Assembly: GCF_036240795.1 (NCBI RefSeq)
Contig: NZ_CP108454.1
Coordinates: 1,984,001-2,048,000 of the forward strand
Origin: Streptomyces sp. NBC_01268
GTDB lineage: Bacteria > Actinomycetota > Actinomycetes > Streptomycetales > Streptomycetaceae
Length of the DNA: 64,000 nucleotides
Direction of reading: 5' to 3'
Shown here: piece by piece, positions 35,124 through 44,302 of the stretch
Position numbering within the stretch: position 1 is the stretch's first letter
Layout: every line of letters begins with the position of its first letter
Position numbers and translations under genes: made by a program
Notes under the pieces: model-generated
Told to the model about the DNA's origin: nothing
The model's database searches: none
The model's input: only the letters and a program-made list of their open reading frames with translations

Positions 35124-36722
35124 TCAGGCCAGGGCGACCAGGTCCGCGTAGTCCGGGCCCCACAGGTCCTCGACACCGTCCGGGAGCAGGATGATCCGCT
35201 CCGGGTCCAGCGCCTCGACCGCGCCCTCGTCGTGGGTGACGAGCACGACCGCGCCCTTGTACGTGCGCAGCGCGCCGAGGATCTCCTCGCGGCTGGCCGG
35301 GTCGAGGTTGTTGGTGGGCTCGTCCAGGAGCAGCACGTTGGCCGAGGAGACGACCAGGGTCGCGAGCGCGAGCCGGGTCTTCTCGCCGCCGGAGAGCACC
35401 CCGGCGGGCTTGTCGACGTCGTCGCCGGAGAACAGGAAGGAACCGAGCACCTTGCGCACCTCGACCAGGTCGAGGTCGGGTGAGGCGGAGCGCATGTTCT
35501 CCAGGACGCTGCGCTCGGGGTCGAGGGTCTCGTGCTCCTGCGCGTAGTAGCCCAGCTTCAGGCCGTGGCCCGGGGTGACCTCGCCGGTGTCGGGCTGCTC
35601 GACCCCGCCGAGGAGGCGCAGCAGGGTCGTCTTGCCCGCGCCGTTGAGGCCGAGGATGACGACGCGGGAGCCCTTGTCGATGGCCAGGTCCACATCGGTG
35701 AAGATTTCGAGCGAGCCGTACGACTTGGACAGGCCCTCCGCGGTGAGCGGGGTCTTGCCGCAGGGCGCGGGGTCCGGGAAGCGCAGCTTGGCGACCTTGT
35801 CGGAGACGCGGACGGCCTCCAGGCCCGACAGCAGGCGCTCGGCGCGCTTGGCCATGTTCTGCGCGGCGACCGTCTTGGTGGCCTTGGCGCGCATCTTGTC
35901 GGCCTGCGAGTTGAGCGCGGCGGCCTTCTTCTCGGCGTTCTGGCGCTCGCGCTTGCGGCGCTTCTCGTCGGCCTCGCGCTGCTGCTGGTAGAGCTTCCAG
36001 CCCATGTTGTAGACGTCGATCACGGAGCGGTTGGCGTCCAGGTAGAAGACCTTGTTGACGACGGTCTCGACCAGGTCGACGTCGTGGGAGATCACGATGA
36101 AGCCGCCGCGGTAGGTCTTCAGGTAGTCGCGCAGCCAGACGATCGAGTCGGCGTCGAGGTGGTTGGTCGGCTCGTCGAGGAGCAGGGTGTCCGCGTCGGA
36201 GAAGAGGATCCGGGCCAGCTCGATCCGGCGGCGCTGACCGCCGGAGAGGGTGTGCAGCGGCTGGCCGAGGACACGGTCGGGCAGACCGAGCGCGGCGGCG
36301 ATGGTGGAGGCCTCGGCCTCGGCCGCGTACCCGCCCTTGGTGAGGAACTCGGTCTCCTGGCGCTCGTACTGCCGCATCGCCTTGTCGCGGGTGGCGCCGG
36401 CGCCGGTGGCGATGCGCTCCTCGTTCTGCCGCATCTTGCGGATCAGGGTGTCGAGGCCACGGGCCGACAGGATGCGGTCGCGGGCCAGCACGTCGAGGTC
36501 ACCGGTGCGCGGGTCCTGCGGCAGGTAGCCGACCTCGCCGGAGCGGGTGATCGTGCCGCCGGCCGGCTGGCCCTCGCCCGCGAGGCACTTGGTGAGGGTG
36601 GTCTTGCCCGCCCCGTTGCGGCCGACGAGGCCGATGCGGTCGCCCTTGGCGACTCGGAAGGAAGCGGACTCGATGAGGACGCGGGCGCCGGCGCGCAGCT
36701 CGATTCCGGAAGCGGTGATCAC
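35124..36722 (-). CDS. ABC-F family ATPase
   Basis: 532 residues, two ABC cassettes in one chain with no membrane domain. Cassette 1 has GRNGAGKTT, LSGGQRRRIELARILF and LLDEPTNHLD; cassette 2 has GLNGAGKTT, LSGGEKTRLALATLVV and LLDEPTNNLD. The basic linker between them (QQREADEKRRKRERQNAEKK) is the inter-domain region that contacts the ribosome in ABC-F factors. Such proteins rescue or protect ribosomes, some from antibiotics; a housekeeping role is as likely as resistance. A start at ATG 36722 gives MITASGIELRAG. Confidence 0.9.
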   Translation of the reverse strand: MITASGIELRAGARVLIESASFRVAKGDRIGLVGRNGAGKTTLTKCLAGEGQPAGGTITRSGEVGYLPQDPRTGDLDVLARDRILSARGLDTLIRKMRQNEERIATGAGATRDKAMRQYERQETEFLTKGGYAAEAEASTIAAALGLPDRVLGQPLHTLSGGQRRRIELARILFSDADTLLLDEPTNHLDADSIVWLRDYLKTYRGGFIVISHDVDLVETVVNKVFYLDANRSVIDVYNMGWKLYQQQREADEKRRKRERQNAEKKAAALNSQADKMRAKATKTVAAQNMAKRAERLLSGLEAVRVSDKVAKLRFPDPAPCGKTPLTAEGLSKSYGSLEIFTDVDLAIDKGSRVVILGLNGAGKTTLLRLLGGVEQPDTGEVTPGHGLKLGYYAQEHETLDPERSVLENMRSASPDLDLVEVRKVLGSFLFSGDDVDKPAGVLSGGEKTRLALATLVVSSANVLLLDEPTNNLDPASREEILGALRTYKGAVVLVTHDEGAVEALDPERIILLPDGVEDLWGPDYADLVALA

Positions 36723-36932
36723 GGACAGACTCCTGGGCGGTGGTAAGGGCGGAAGGACGGCTGATGCGGGCTTCGACGCCGCTAATGCACCCAGAGGAGA
36801 CAGACCATGCGGTCAGTCTAACGGGCCTTTGCAACTGATTTTCGGCCGTGCGACATACCTCACATGCTTCACAAAAGGGGTGTCGCATGACGGAAGCCTC
36901 GATACTCGGCTGAGAAGCGGAGGGCGGTGGGC

Positions 36933-37823
36933 ATGCAGTTCGACGACGACGCCGATCTGGACACCTCGGAGGTCAAGGACGTCCGGGGCAGCCGGGTACC
37001 GGGCGGCAAGGCCACCATCGGCGGCGGGATCGCCGGCGTCATCGCGCTGATCCTGGGCCTGCTCTTCGGCGTGGGCCCCGAACAGCTGGGCCTGTCCTCG
37101 GGCGGCGACGAACCGGCCGCGACGGCCTCCTCCGCGACCCAGGTGAGCCAGACCTGCAAGAAGGGCTCGGACGCGAACACCCGCGAGGACTGCCGGATCG
37201 TGGCGGTCGTCAACAGCGTGCAGGACTACTGGCGGGCCGAGTACGCCCGGCGCGGCGGACAGTACGTGCCGGCCACGACCGTGATGTTCACCCAGCAGGT
37301 GCCCACCGCCTGCGGCACGGCCACCTCGGCCGTCGGCCCGTTCTACTGCCCTGGCGACCGCCGGGTCTACCTGGACCTCGGCTTCTTCGACGAGCTGCGC
37401 ACCACGTTCGGCTCGACCGGCGGACCCTTCGCGCAGGCGTACGTGGTGGCGCACGAGTACGGGCACCACATCCAGAACCTCATGGGCACGCTGGCCAGGG
37501 CCCAGGACGGGCGGACCGGGGCGAACTCCAACGCGGTGCGGGTGGAGCTCCAGGCCGACTGCTACGCGGGCGTCTGGGCGCGGCACGCGACGACCACCCC
37601 CGACGACAGGACCGGCCGGCCGCTGCTCACCCGGCTGACCGAGGAGGACATCCGCGACGGCCTGGACGCGGCGGCGGCGGTCGGCGACGACCGGATCCAG
37701 GAGCGCTTCCAGGAGCGGGTGACGCCGGAGAGCTGGACGCACGGCTCGGCGGCGCAGCGGCAGCAGTGGTTCTCCACCGGCTACAGCACGGGCGACATGG
37801 CGCGGTGCAACACCTTCCGGTGA
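36933..37823 (+). CDS. Neutral zinc metallopeptidase, membrane-anchored
   Basis: 296 residues. A polar N-terminus with RGSRVPGGK is followed by one transmembrane helix (residues ~28-48). The extracytoplasmic catalytic domain has [11 protein letters not shown] (HExxH at 174-178) and a distant [12 protein letters not shown] that supplies the third metal ligand. This is the KPN_02809/YpfJ-type putative metallopeptidase family. The ATG at 36933 was preferred over GTG 36927 because GGAGGG then has proper spacing. Substrate unknown. It is divergent from the ABC-F gene. Confidence 0.9.
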   Translation: MQFDDDADLDTSEVKDVRGSRVPGGKATIGGGIAGVIALILGLLFGVGPEQLGLSSGGDEPAATASSATQVSQTCKKGSDANTREDCRIVAVVNSVQDYWRAEYARRGGQYVPATTVMFTQQVPTACGTATSAVGPFYCPGDRRVYLDLGFFDELRTTFGSTGGPFAQAYVVAHEYGHHIQNLMGTLARAQDGRTGANSNAVRVELQADCYAGVWARHATTTPDDRTGRPLLTRLTEEDIRDGLDAAAAVGDDRIQERFQERVTPESWTHGSAAQRQQWFSTGYSTGDMARCNTFR

Positions 37824-37907
37824 GGCGGCGGCCTCCGGCGATGTGTCAGCGGCGGCTGCCAGACTGAGATCCAGGTCACATGGATCACCGGAGAGGAAGT
37901 GATCGGG

Positions 37908-38312
37908 ATGGCTGAGGCACCCGACATCTGTCCGACACTGCGGTACGAGGACGCGAAGGCCGCCATCACGCTGCTCACCGAGGCGTTCGGCTTCACGGCG
38001 ACCGCGGTGTACGAGGGCGAGGACGGGCGCGTGATGCACGCCGAGCTCGCGCACGGGAACGGGATGGTGATGCTCGGCAGCACGGGCACGGGCAGCGAGT
38101 TCGACAAGCTGATGGCCCGCGGCGGCCCGACGGGGGTGTACGTGCGCGTCGCGGACGTGGACGAGCACCACGCCCGGGCCGTGGCCCACGGCGTCGAGAT
38201 CGCGATGCCGCCCACGGACCAGGACTACGGCTCCCGGGACTACATGGCCCTGGACGCCGAGGGCAACGTCTGGAGCTTCGGGACGTACGCCCCCGGCGCC
38301 GCGGCCGGATAG
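37908..38312 (+). CDS. VOC (glyoxalase/bleomycin-resistance) family protein
   Basis: 134 residues. CPTLRYEDAKAAITLLTEAFGF and the closing GSRDYMALDAEGNVWSFGTY are standard for the VOC fold, a 'PhnB-like' dimeric metalloenzyme or ligand-binding protein. The His/Glu metal ligands of glyoxalase I are not all visible (HAEL, MALDAEGN), so activity is unknown. GGAAG nine bases upstream supports the ATG at 37908. Linked to the peptidase gene in direction but with a gap of 84 bases. Confidence 0.83.
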   Translation: MAEAPDICPTLRYEDAKAAITLLTEAFGFTATAVYEGEDGRVMHAELAHGNGMVMLGSTGTGSEFDKLMARGGPTGVYVRVADVDEHHARAVAHGVEIAMPPTDQDYGSRDYMALDAEGNVWSFGTYAPGAAAG

Positions 38313-38346
38313 CGGCCGGCGGCCCCTCTGCCCGGCCGCCGCCGCC

Positions 38347-38421
38347 CGGCGGACCGGCCGGACGGCAGCCCGTCCGCCCTGCGACTCGCCCGACGGCCCG
38401 ACCGGCGGACCGGCCGGACGG
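38347..38421. repeat. 19-base direct repeat after the VOC gene
   Basis: CGGCGGACCGGCCGGACGG occurs at 38347-38365 and 38403-38421. The first copy also starts a small hairpin with a CCGTCC stretch, so part of the region probably terminates the two convergent genes. Confidence 0.55.
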
Positions 38422-38433
38422 GCCGCGGGGAGG

Positions 38434-39813
38434 TCAGGCGCCGCCCGTGTGGACCTGGAAGGCGGCCCGGCGGACCGCCTTCGCCAGGGCCGGGTCGGGG
38501 TGCGCCGCGGCGAGCGCGACCAGGACCTGCACGGTGCGGGGGTGGCCGACGGCCCGGACCGCGTCGAGCAGGGCCGGGACGGTGCCCTGCACGGCCGAGT
38601 CCAGGTGCCGTACGAGCAGGGTGCTCTCGCCGTGGTCGGCGACGGCGGCGGCGGTGTCCACCCAGAGCCAGGTCGCCTCCTCCCGGGTGAGCACCTCGGG
38701 GGCGTCGTCGGGGTCGGCGCCCTCGTACTCGGCGAGCCACAGCAGCGCGTACGGGCGCAGCGAGGGCTCGCCGAGGACGGCGCGGACCTCGGGCTCGGCC
38801 GGGCCGCCGACCACGCGCAGCGCCTCGAAGGCGAGGCCGCGCAGCAGGGCGTCCTCGCCACGGGCCACGGCGAGGAGCTCGCCGACGGCGCTGGAGAGGG
38901 TGCGGGCGGCGAGCCAGGCGCGGTACTCGTCGCGGGCCGGGCCCGGGGTGAGGCGGGCGCAGCCGCGCAGCATGTCCTCGGCGGACTGCTCGATGTTGCC
39001 GGCGGGGCTCTGCGCGGCGACGCAGATCTGCTCCAGCTTGACCCAGACCGCCCAGTTCCCGAGCGGGGTCAGGGTGGCCTGACCGGTGCCCAGGGTCAGG
39101 GCGCCGACGGCGGCCAGTCCCTCCAGGGCCCAGTCGAGCAGCGCGGGCAGCCCCTCGGCGGCGGGGGCGGTCTCGACGGCGGTGCCGGGGGCCGGGACCT
39201 CGCAGCGCTCCTCGCGCAGCTCCTCGACGCGCTGCCCGAGCAGGTCGAGCAGGGTCGATACCGGGACGGGCCCGGCGGAGAGCTGGAGCAGCGAGAGGAC
39301 CTGCGGGACGGCCTCGACGACCTCGGCGACGGCGCCGGGCGCGACCGCCTCGGGCACCGGGTGCACCAGCGACCAGGCGTCGAAGAGGGCGACCCAGCCG
39401 CGCAGCACGGCGGAGTCGTCGCGGTCCCAGGCGTGCAGCCGCCAGCCGGGGCGGGCGGTGTCGCCGTGCAGTTCGACGAGTCCGGCGAGCCGGGCGCGGT
39501 CCCAGCCGGCCCGGACCTGGGCGGGCGTCAGATCCAGCGCGGCGGCGGCCCGTTCCCCGTCGACGACGTCCGGGGGCGCCGTCTCGGCGTTGCGGTCCAC
39601 CGCGGCCCAGCGGGCGATGCGTACGGCGTCGGCCAGCACGGCACGGGCCTGGCCGGCCAGTACCGCGCGGGGCGGTGTCCCCTCGGGCGGTCGCGGCGCC
39701 GGGCGGGTGCGCCGGGTCGTCACGGCCCGCCGCGCGGTGGCGAGGGCCCGCGGACGGACGAGTCGGAGTCTGGAGTTGCGCGCCAATGGTTCATCGGGCT
39801 TTCGAGACGTCAC
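38434..39813 (-). CDS. Large conserved Streptomyces protein, helical-repeat-like, function unknown
   Basis: 459 residues from GTG 39813. The N-terminal ~45 residues are very basic (RLRLVRPRALATARRAVTTRR). The rest is Leu/Ala-rich and helical with no recognised motif; the C-terminal ~130 residues (RGLAFEALRVVGGPAEPEVRAVLG, VPALLDAVRAVGHPRTVQVLVALAAAHPDP) look like HEAT-type repeats. A middle part (DLTPAQVRAGWDRARLAGLVEL) could be a winged helix. The start is uncertain: no good ribosome binding site exists, and an ATG at 39873 is an alternative. Confidence 0.68.
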   Translation of the reverse strand: MTSRKPDEPLARNSRLRLVRPRALATARRAVTTRRTRPAPRPPEGTPPRAVLAGQARAVLADAVRIARWAAVDRNAETAPPDVVDGERAAAALDLTPAQVRAGWDRARLAGLVELHGDTARPGWRLHAWDRDDSAVLRGWVALFDAWSLVHPVPEAVAPGAVAEVVEAVPQVLSLLQLSAGPVPVSTLLDLLGQRVEELREERCEVPAPGTAVETAPAAEGLPALLDWALEGLAAVGALTLGTGQATLTPLGNWAVWVKLEQICVAAQSPAGNIEQSAEDMLRGCARLTPGPARDEYRAWLAARTLSSAVGELLAVARGEDALLRGLAFEALRVVGGPAEPEVRAVLGEPSLRPYALLWLAEYEGADPDDAPEVLTREEATWLWVDTAAAVADHGESTLLVRHLDSAVQGTVPALLDAVRAVGHPRTVQVLVALAAAHPDPALAKAVRRAAFQVHTGGA

Positions 39814-39972
39814 GGGGGCAGTCTTCCCGCTGACGGCCCGAAAGCCCAATCGGAATCCGCAACGCCGCTGCATTGGTCCCCGCTTCGGGGCGTCGGCGGC
39901 CACGGGGCCGGAGCCCGCTGCTCGCTTGACGCGCGTGCGGAGGGGCCCCCGGGGCGGGTCCCCGTGCAGCTC

Positions 39973-41136
39973 CTAGACGAGCGGCGTCATGAAGCGCCGC
40001 AGCGCCTCCTCGTAGCGGGTCGGGTCCGCGTTCCACATGGCCGCGTGCGGGGCGTTGCCGACCGTGGTGAGGGTGACCAGGTCGGGGCGGAGGGCGGCCA
40101 GCCGCTGCGAGCGGTCCCAGGGGGCGATCGTGTCGTCGGGTCCGTGGAAGACGAGGGTCGGCACCCGCAGCCCGGAGGGGTCGGCGGCCTCCGCGAGCCG
40201 GTCGCCGTGCAGACCGGTCCTGCCCTGGGCGGCGCGGACGGCGAGCGGGACGAGGGGGCCGGGCACCCCGCGGGCGGCGGCGAGGTTGCGCAGGGTGGCC
40301 TCCCAGTCGAGGACCGGGGAGTCGAGGACCAGGCCGCGGATCCGGTCCCGCACCCCGGAGCCCGCGGCGGCGTGCAGGGCCATCGCGGCGCCCGCGCCCC
40401 AGCCGAGCAGGACGACCTGTCCGGCGCCCCGGCGGACGGCGTAGCGGAGGGCGGCGTCGACGTCGCGCCACTCGGAGTCGCCCAGGTGGGCGAGGCCGTC
40501 GGGGGCGGCGGGCGCGCCCTCGTCGCCGCGGTAGGCGGGGACGAGGACGGGGACCTGCCGGCGGTGGAGGAAGGGAACGAGGTTGAGGGCGTGCTCGCGG
40601 GTGGCGCCGAGGCCGTGCAGGGCGATCACCCAGGTGGAGTGGGCGCCGGGGACGAGCCAGGCGGGCAGGTTGCCGAGTTCGCCGGGGATCTCGACGTCCT
40701 CGTACGGCAGGCCGAGGGCGGTCTCGGGGGTGCCGCAGTGGAGCTGCGGGGTGAAGCGGACGCGGGCTCCGGTGGAGAGGGTGCCGAGCTCGACCCGTTC
40801 GAGCCGGCGCACCACCGTGTCGGCGGTGTGCGGGACCCGGTCCAGGACGGGTCCGACGACCGCGTGCAGTCCGGCGGCCTCGATCCCGTAGGTGCCGGGG
40901 CGCAGGGAGGCCAGGCTGCGGGTGAGGGTGATCCGGCCGGGCCCGCTGGCGTGCACGGTCAGTCTGGGGTCGCCCGGGAGGGGGCGTCCGGACGGCACCT
41001 TGAGGGCGGCGTCGCTGGCGTACCGGCCGGCCGCCACAGCGGCCGCGCCGACACCGATCACTGTGGTGACGGCAGCTGCCGTCGCTGTAGCCGGGCGCAC
41101 GCTCCCAGTGTCGGCAGAGGGCGGGAAGGCTGCCAC
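39973..41136 (-). CDS. Membrane-anchored alpha/beta hydrolase
   Basis: 387 residues. An N-terminal helix (about 16-34, TAAAVTTVIGVGAAAVAAG) tethers or exports the protein; the hydrolase domain begins near residue 150. It has IALHGLGATREHAL (oxyanion loop), a nucleophile-elbow-like GWGAGAAMAL where the nucleophile is Ala rather than Ser, and FHGPDDTIAPWD with the acid. If GWGAG is the elbow, the catalytic Ser is missing and the protein may be inactive or use another residue. GTG 41136 is supported by GGGAGG eight bases upstream and beats several longer frames. Confidence 0.77.
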   Translation of the reverse strand: MAAFPPSADTGSVRPATATAAAVTTVIGVGAAAVAAGRYASDAALKVPSGRPLPGDPRLTVHASGPGRITLTRSLASLRPGTYGIEAAGLHAVVGPVLDRVPHTADTVVRRLERVELGTLSTGARVRFTPQLHCGTPETALGLPYEDVEIPGELGNLPAWLVPGAHSTWVIALHGLGATREHALNLVPFLHRRQVPVLVPAYRGDEGAPAAPDGLAHLGDSEWRDVDAALRYAVRRGAGQVVLLGWGAGAAMALHAAAGSGVRDRIRGLVLDSPVLDWEATLRNLAAARGVPGPLVPLAVRAAQGRTGLHGDRLAEAADPSGLRVPTLVFHGPDDTIAPWDRSQRLAALRPDLVTLTTVGNAPHAAMWNADPTRYEEALRRFMTPLV

Positions 41137-41416
41137 CGGACGGACCTCCCGACGAGTGACATGGCTCTCGTCGGAGGGGTCGTCCGTACGGCTGACGGGG
41201 TGCGCGCGGGGTCGGCCGGCGGGCCGTGAGGGGTCCATGGGACGGAACGGGTGGAGAGGGGTGGAAGGGGTGGGAGTCGCATGCGTCCTGGTACGGCAGG
41301 GCTTACCCCGGGTCGCACCCTGACCGCATGGTGGACAGCCGGGCGGTCCGGGACGGTTCCGGGGGCGGAAATGGAATGCCGGGACCCCGGTTGGGGACAC
41401 CACACAGCCCGATCCA

Positions 41417-41438
41417 GTTCATCTTCCGTTCACCCAGG
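41417..41438 (+). promoter_or_regulatory. PHO box upstream of the phosphate transporter
   Basis: Two adjacent 11-base direct-repeat units, GTTCATCTTCC (41417-41427) and GTTCACCCAGG (41428-41438), match the PhoP box pattern of Streptomyces (GTTCACC repeats every 11 bases). A further TTCG-type half site lies at about 41448. It sits about 50 bases before the pitH gene, so direct PhoP control is likely. Confidence 0.72.
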
Positions 41439-41485
41439 TTGCGTACGTTCGACGAGCCACTGACGTCAAACGATTGCCTGGGTAA

Positions 41486-42763
41486 ATGGAACACATCACG
41501 CTGCTGCTCGCGATTGTGGTCGTGACAGCTCTCGTGTTCGATTTCACGAACGGTTTCCACGACACCGCCAACGCGATGGCGACGACCATCTCGACCGGTG
41601 CTCTCAAGCCCAAGACGGCGGTGGCCATGTCCGCCGTGCTGAACCTCGTCGGCGCGTTCCTGTCCGTGGAGGTCGCCAAGACGATCTCCGGCGGGATCAT
41701 CAACGAAGAGGGCATTCGTACAGAAGTGATCTTCGCGGCGCTCGTCGGCGCCATCCTGTGGAACCTGCTGACCTGGCTGCTCGGTCTGCCGTCCAGCTCC
41801 TCCCACGCCCTGTTCGGCGGCCTCATCGGCGCCGCCGTGATGTCGGCCGGCTGGGGCGCGGTCAACGGACCGACCATCGTCACCAAGGTCCTGATCCCCG
41901 CCGTCGCCGCCCCGATCGTCGCCGGTCTCGCCGCGATGGTCGCCACCCGGCTGACCTACCGCATCGGCGCGAAGGCCGAGACGAAGGCCACCGCCAAGGG
42001 CTACCGGGCCGGCCAGATCGCCTCCGCCGGTCTGGTCTCGCTCGCGCACGGCACCAACGACGCCCAGAAGACGATGGGCATCATCACCCTCGCCCTGGTC
42101 ACCGGCGGCGTCCTCGCCCCCGGCTCCAACCCTCCGATGTGGGTCATCGTCGCCGCCGGTGTGGCGATCGCGCTCGGCACCTACCTCGGCGGCTGGCGCA
42201 TCATCCGCACCATGGGCAAGGGCCTCACCGACCTCCAGCCGCAGCAGGGCTTCGCCGCCCAGACCAGCGCCGCCACGGTCATCCTGGCCTCCTCCCACCT
42301 GGGCTTCTCGCTCTCCACCACCCAGTCCTGCTCGGGTGCCGTGATGGGCGCCGGCCTCGGCCGCAAGGGCGGTGTCGTCCGCTGGTCGACCGCCACCCGG
42401 ATGTTCGTCGCCTGGGGTCTGACCCTGCCCGCCGCGGGCGTGGTCGGCGCCGGTGCCGAGTTCCTCACCAAGCAGGGCCCCTGGGGCATCGCCGCCGTCG
42501 CGGTCCTGCTGGTCGCCGGTTCCGGTGTCATCTGGTCGCTGTCCCGTCGCAAGCCGGTCGACCACAACAACGTCACGGCCGACGACCTCGACGCCGCCCC
42601 CGCCGAGCCCGCCGGCGTCGTGACCACCGCCATCGCGGCCGTCACCCCGCCGCCGCCGGCCGGCTCCGTCGCCGCCGTCGCGGACACGGACCTGAAGACC
42701 ACCATCCCCACCCCGGGCCCCACGGACCCGGCCGCTCCCCCGGCCCCCGCCGCCGCGGTCTAA
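41486..42763 (+). CDS. pitH: Low-affinity inorganic phosphate transporter (PitH)
   Basis: 425 residues, about ten transmembrane helices. FDFTNGFHDTANAMATTISTGALKP and SLAHGTNDAQKTMGIITLAL are the two inverted-repeat signatures of PiT transporters (PF01384), which import metal-phosphate complexes with H+. The C-terminal ~70 residues are a Pro/Ala-rich cytoplasmic tail. In S. coelicolor the equivalent gene (pitH2) is next to the cobalamin genes and is PhoP-regulated; the same layout and a PHO box occur here. The 73-residue gene follows by 16 bases. Confidence 0.92.
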   Translation: MEHITLLLAIVVVTALVFDFTNGFHDTANAMATTISTGALKPKTAVAMSAVLNLVGAFLSVEVAKTISGGIINEEGIRTEVIFAALVGAILWNLLTWLLGLPSSSSHALFGGLIGAAVMSAGWGAVNGPTIVTKVLIPAVAAPIVAGLAAMVATRLTYRIGAKAETKATAKGYRAGQIASAGLVSLAHGTNDAQKTMGIITLALVTGGVLAPGSNPPMWVIVAAGVAIALGTYLGGWRIIRTMGKGLTDLQPQQGFAAQTSAATVILASSHLGFSLSTTQSCSGAVMGAGLGRKGGVVRWSTATRMFVAWGLTLPAAGVVGAGAEFLTKQGPWGIAAVAVLLVAGSGVIWSLSRRKPVDHNNVTADDLDAAPAEPAGVVTTAIAAVTPPPPAGSVAAVADTDLKTTIPTPGPTDPAAPPAPAAAV

Positions 42764-42779
42764 GGAACTGGAACCAAGC

Positions 42780-43001
42780 ATGAAGATCGACTGGGCAGCC
42801 CTCGGCTCCGTCTTCGGAGTCAGCCTCGTGGCGACCGTCGCCCTGGTGGGCCTCTTCACCCTCGGTGTCATGGGCCTCTCCAAGCAGGAGGAGGCGGCCG
42901 CGAGCGGCGGCTCCGCCGGCCTGGCCCGCACCGGCGCCTACGCCTGCTTCGCCCTGTGCGCGGCGGCCGTGGCGTACGGCATCTACCTGATCGTCATCTG
43001 A
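42780..43001 (+). CDS. Small two-helix membrane protein paired with PitH
   Basis: 73 residues with two helices (about 8-31 and 51-72) separated by a short polar stretch (SKQEEAAASGGSAG). It starts 16 bases after pitH, with a weak GGAA site, and precedes the terminator, so it belongs to the same operon. It may be a transporter accessory; the sequence alone does not show function. Confidence 0.8.
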   Translation: MKIDWAALGSVFGVSLVATVALVGLFTLGVMGLSKQEEAAASGGSAGLARTGAYACFALCAAAVAYGIYLIVI

Positions 43002-43033
43002 CGCGCTCCACCGAGCGTCGTCCGACGCACGGG

Positions 43034-43084
43034 CACGACGGCCGGGCGGTCCGCACCACGGGTGCGGACCGCCCGGCCGTCGTG
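43034..43084. terminator. Very strong terminator of the pitH operon
   Basis: Perfect 24-bp stem (43034-43057 with 43061-43084) with a 3-base loop, 33 bases after the small membrane protein gene, followed by TGTCTG. It insulates the pitH operon from the riboswitch. Confidence 0.92.
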
Positions 43085-43129
43085 TCTGTGGCGCTCCGCA
43101 CAGTGACCCGACGCAGGTCAAGGGTGAGT

Positions 43130-43272
43130 TGACGGCTGTTCGCGCAGCGTGGTGGACTGCCGGGGCCATTACGGCGGCAGTAGAGGAAGTCCGGTGCGAA
43201 TCCGGCGCGGTCCCGCCACTGTGACCGGCCCCCCGGGGCCGGGAGTCAGGAACTCTCGCCGCCGGTCACGTC
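43130..43272 (+). ncRNA. Cobalamin (B12) riboswitch
   Basis: The AATCCGGCGCGGTCCCGCCA block and the B12 box GCCACTGT (43215-43222) are the conserved core of cobalamin riboswitches. The preceding AGGAAGTCCGGTGCGAATCC and the following GGGAGTCAGGAACTCTCGCC complete the fold. It lies in the leader of the cobalamin operon, so adenosylcobalamin would lower expression of cbiB and the following genes. Boundaries are approximate. Confidence 0.93.
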
Positions 43273-43279
43273 GATCCAG

Positions 43280-43309
43280 GGCGCGGACCCTGAGTGAGGA
43301 CAGAGCGCC
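43280..43309 (+). promoter_or_regulatory. Hairpin enclosing the ribosome binding site of cbiB
   Basis: GGCGC (43280-43284) and GCGCC (43305-43309, directly before the ATG) enclose the GAGGA ribosome binding site (43296-43300). If the riboswitch works at translation level, this is the likely sequestering stem. No U-rich terminator was seen between riboswitch and gene. Confidence 0.5.
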
Positions 43310-44302
43310 ATGCCCGGCCGCGGCCTCAGCTTTCCCGGTACCACCGGCGCCTCCGGTGCCACCCGAGTCTTCGCGTACGGAGCGGCCGCCGGCCTCGCCG
43401 TCGACCTGCTCGCGGGCGACCCCCGCCGCGGCCATCCCGTCGCCGCCTTCGGCCGGGCCGCCGGCGCGGTCGAGGAGCGCCTGCTGCGCGACCACCGCGG
43501 CTGGGGCGCCCTGCACACCGCCGTCTGCGCCGGCTCCACCATGGCGCTCGGCGCCCTGGCCGCCCGTACGGTACGGGGCAGCCGCGCCGCCACCGTCGCC
43601 CTGACCGCCGCCTCCGTGTGGGCCGTCGTCGGCGGTACGACCCTGGGCCGCGAGGCCCGCGCGATCGGCGGGGCGCTCGCGGCCGGGGACCTGGAGGTCG
43701 CCCGGGAGCGCCTGCCGCACCTGTGCGGGCGCGACCCGCACTCCCTGGACGGTCCCGCGATGGCCCGCGCGGTCGTCGAGTCGGTCGCCGAGAACACCTC
43801 CGACGCCGTCGTGGGCGCCCTGTTCTGGGGCGCCGTCGCGGGCGTGCCCGGCCTGGTCGGCTTCCGGGCGGTCAACACCCTGGACGCGATGGTCGGCCAC
43901 AAGTCACCGAAGTACCGCCGCTTCGGCTGGGCCTCGGCCCGGCTCGACGACCTCGCCGGCTGGCCGGGCGCCCGGCTCACCGCCGTCCTCGCCACCGTCG
44001 CCGGCGGGAACCCGCGCGGCGCGGCCCGGGCCTGGCGCGCCGACGCGGCGAAGCACCCCAGCCCCAACGCGGGCCCCGTGGAGGCCTCCTTCGCGGGCGC
44101 GCTCGGCGTACGGCTCGGCGGGACGCTGGCGTACGGCGGCCGGATCGAGCACCGGCCCGTCCTCAACGGGGCGGGGCGGCCCGTCGAGGTCGCCGACATC
44201 GACCGGGCGGTACGCCTGTCCCGCCGGGTGACCGGACTGACCCTGGCCGCCTGTGTCGGCGGCCGGATGATCGCGAGCGCGCTGAAGCGGAGGAACGCAT
44301 GA
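43310..44302 (+). CDS. cbiB: Adenosylcobinamide-phosphate synthase CbiB (CobD)
   Basis: 330 residues with several transmembrane helices. [19 protein letters not shown] and [59 protein letters not shown] are strongly conserved in CbiB/CobD. The membrane enzyme attaches (R)-1-amino-2-propanol phosphate (or the amino alcohol) to adenosylcobyric acid to form cobinamide. It is the first gene behind the riboswitch, and its stop overlaps cobQ (ATGA). Confidence 0.93.
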   Translation: MPGRGLSFPGTTGASGATRVFAYGAAAGLAVDLLAGDPRRGHPVAAFGRAAGAVEERLLRDHRGWGALHTAVCAGSTMALGALAARTVRGSRAATVALTAASVWAVVGGTTLGREARAIGGALAAGDLEVARERLPHLCGRDPHSLDGPAMARAVVESVAENTSDAVVGALFWGAVAGVPGLVGFRAVNTLDAMVGHKSPKYRRFGWASARLDDLAGWPGARLTAVLATVAGGNPRGAARAWRADAAKHPSPNAGPVEASFAGALGVRLGGTLAYGGRIEHRPVLNGAGRPVEVADIDRAVRLSRRVTGLTLAACVGGRMIASALKRRNA

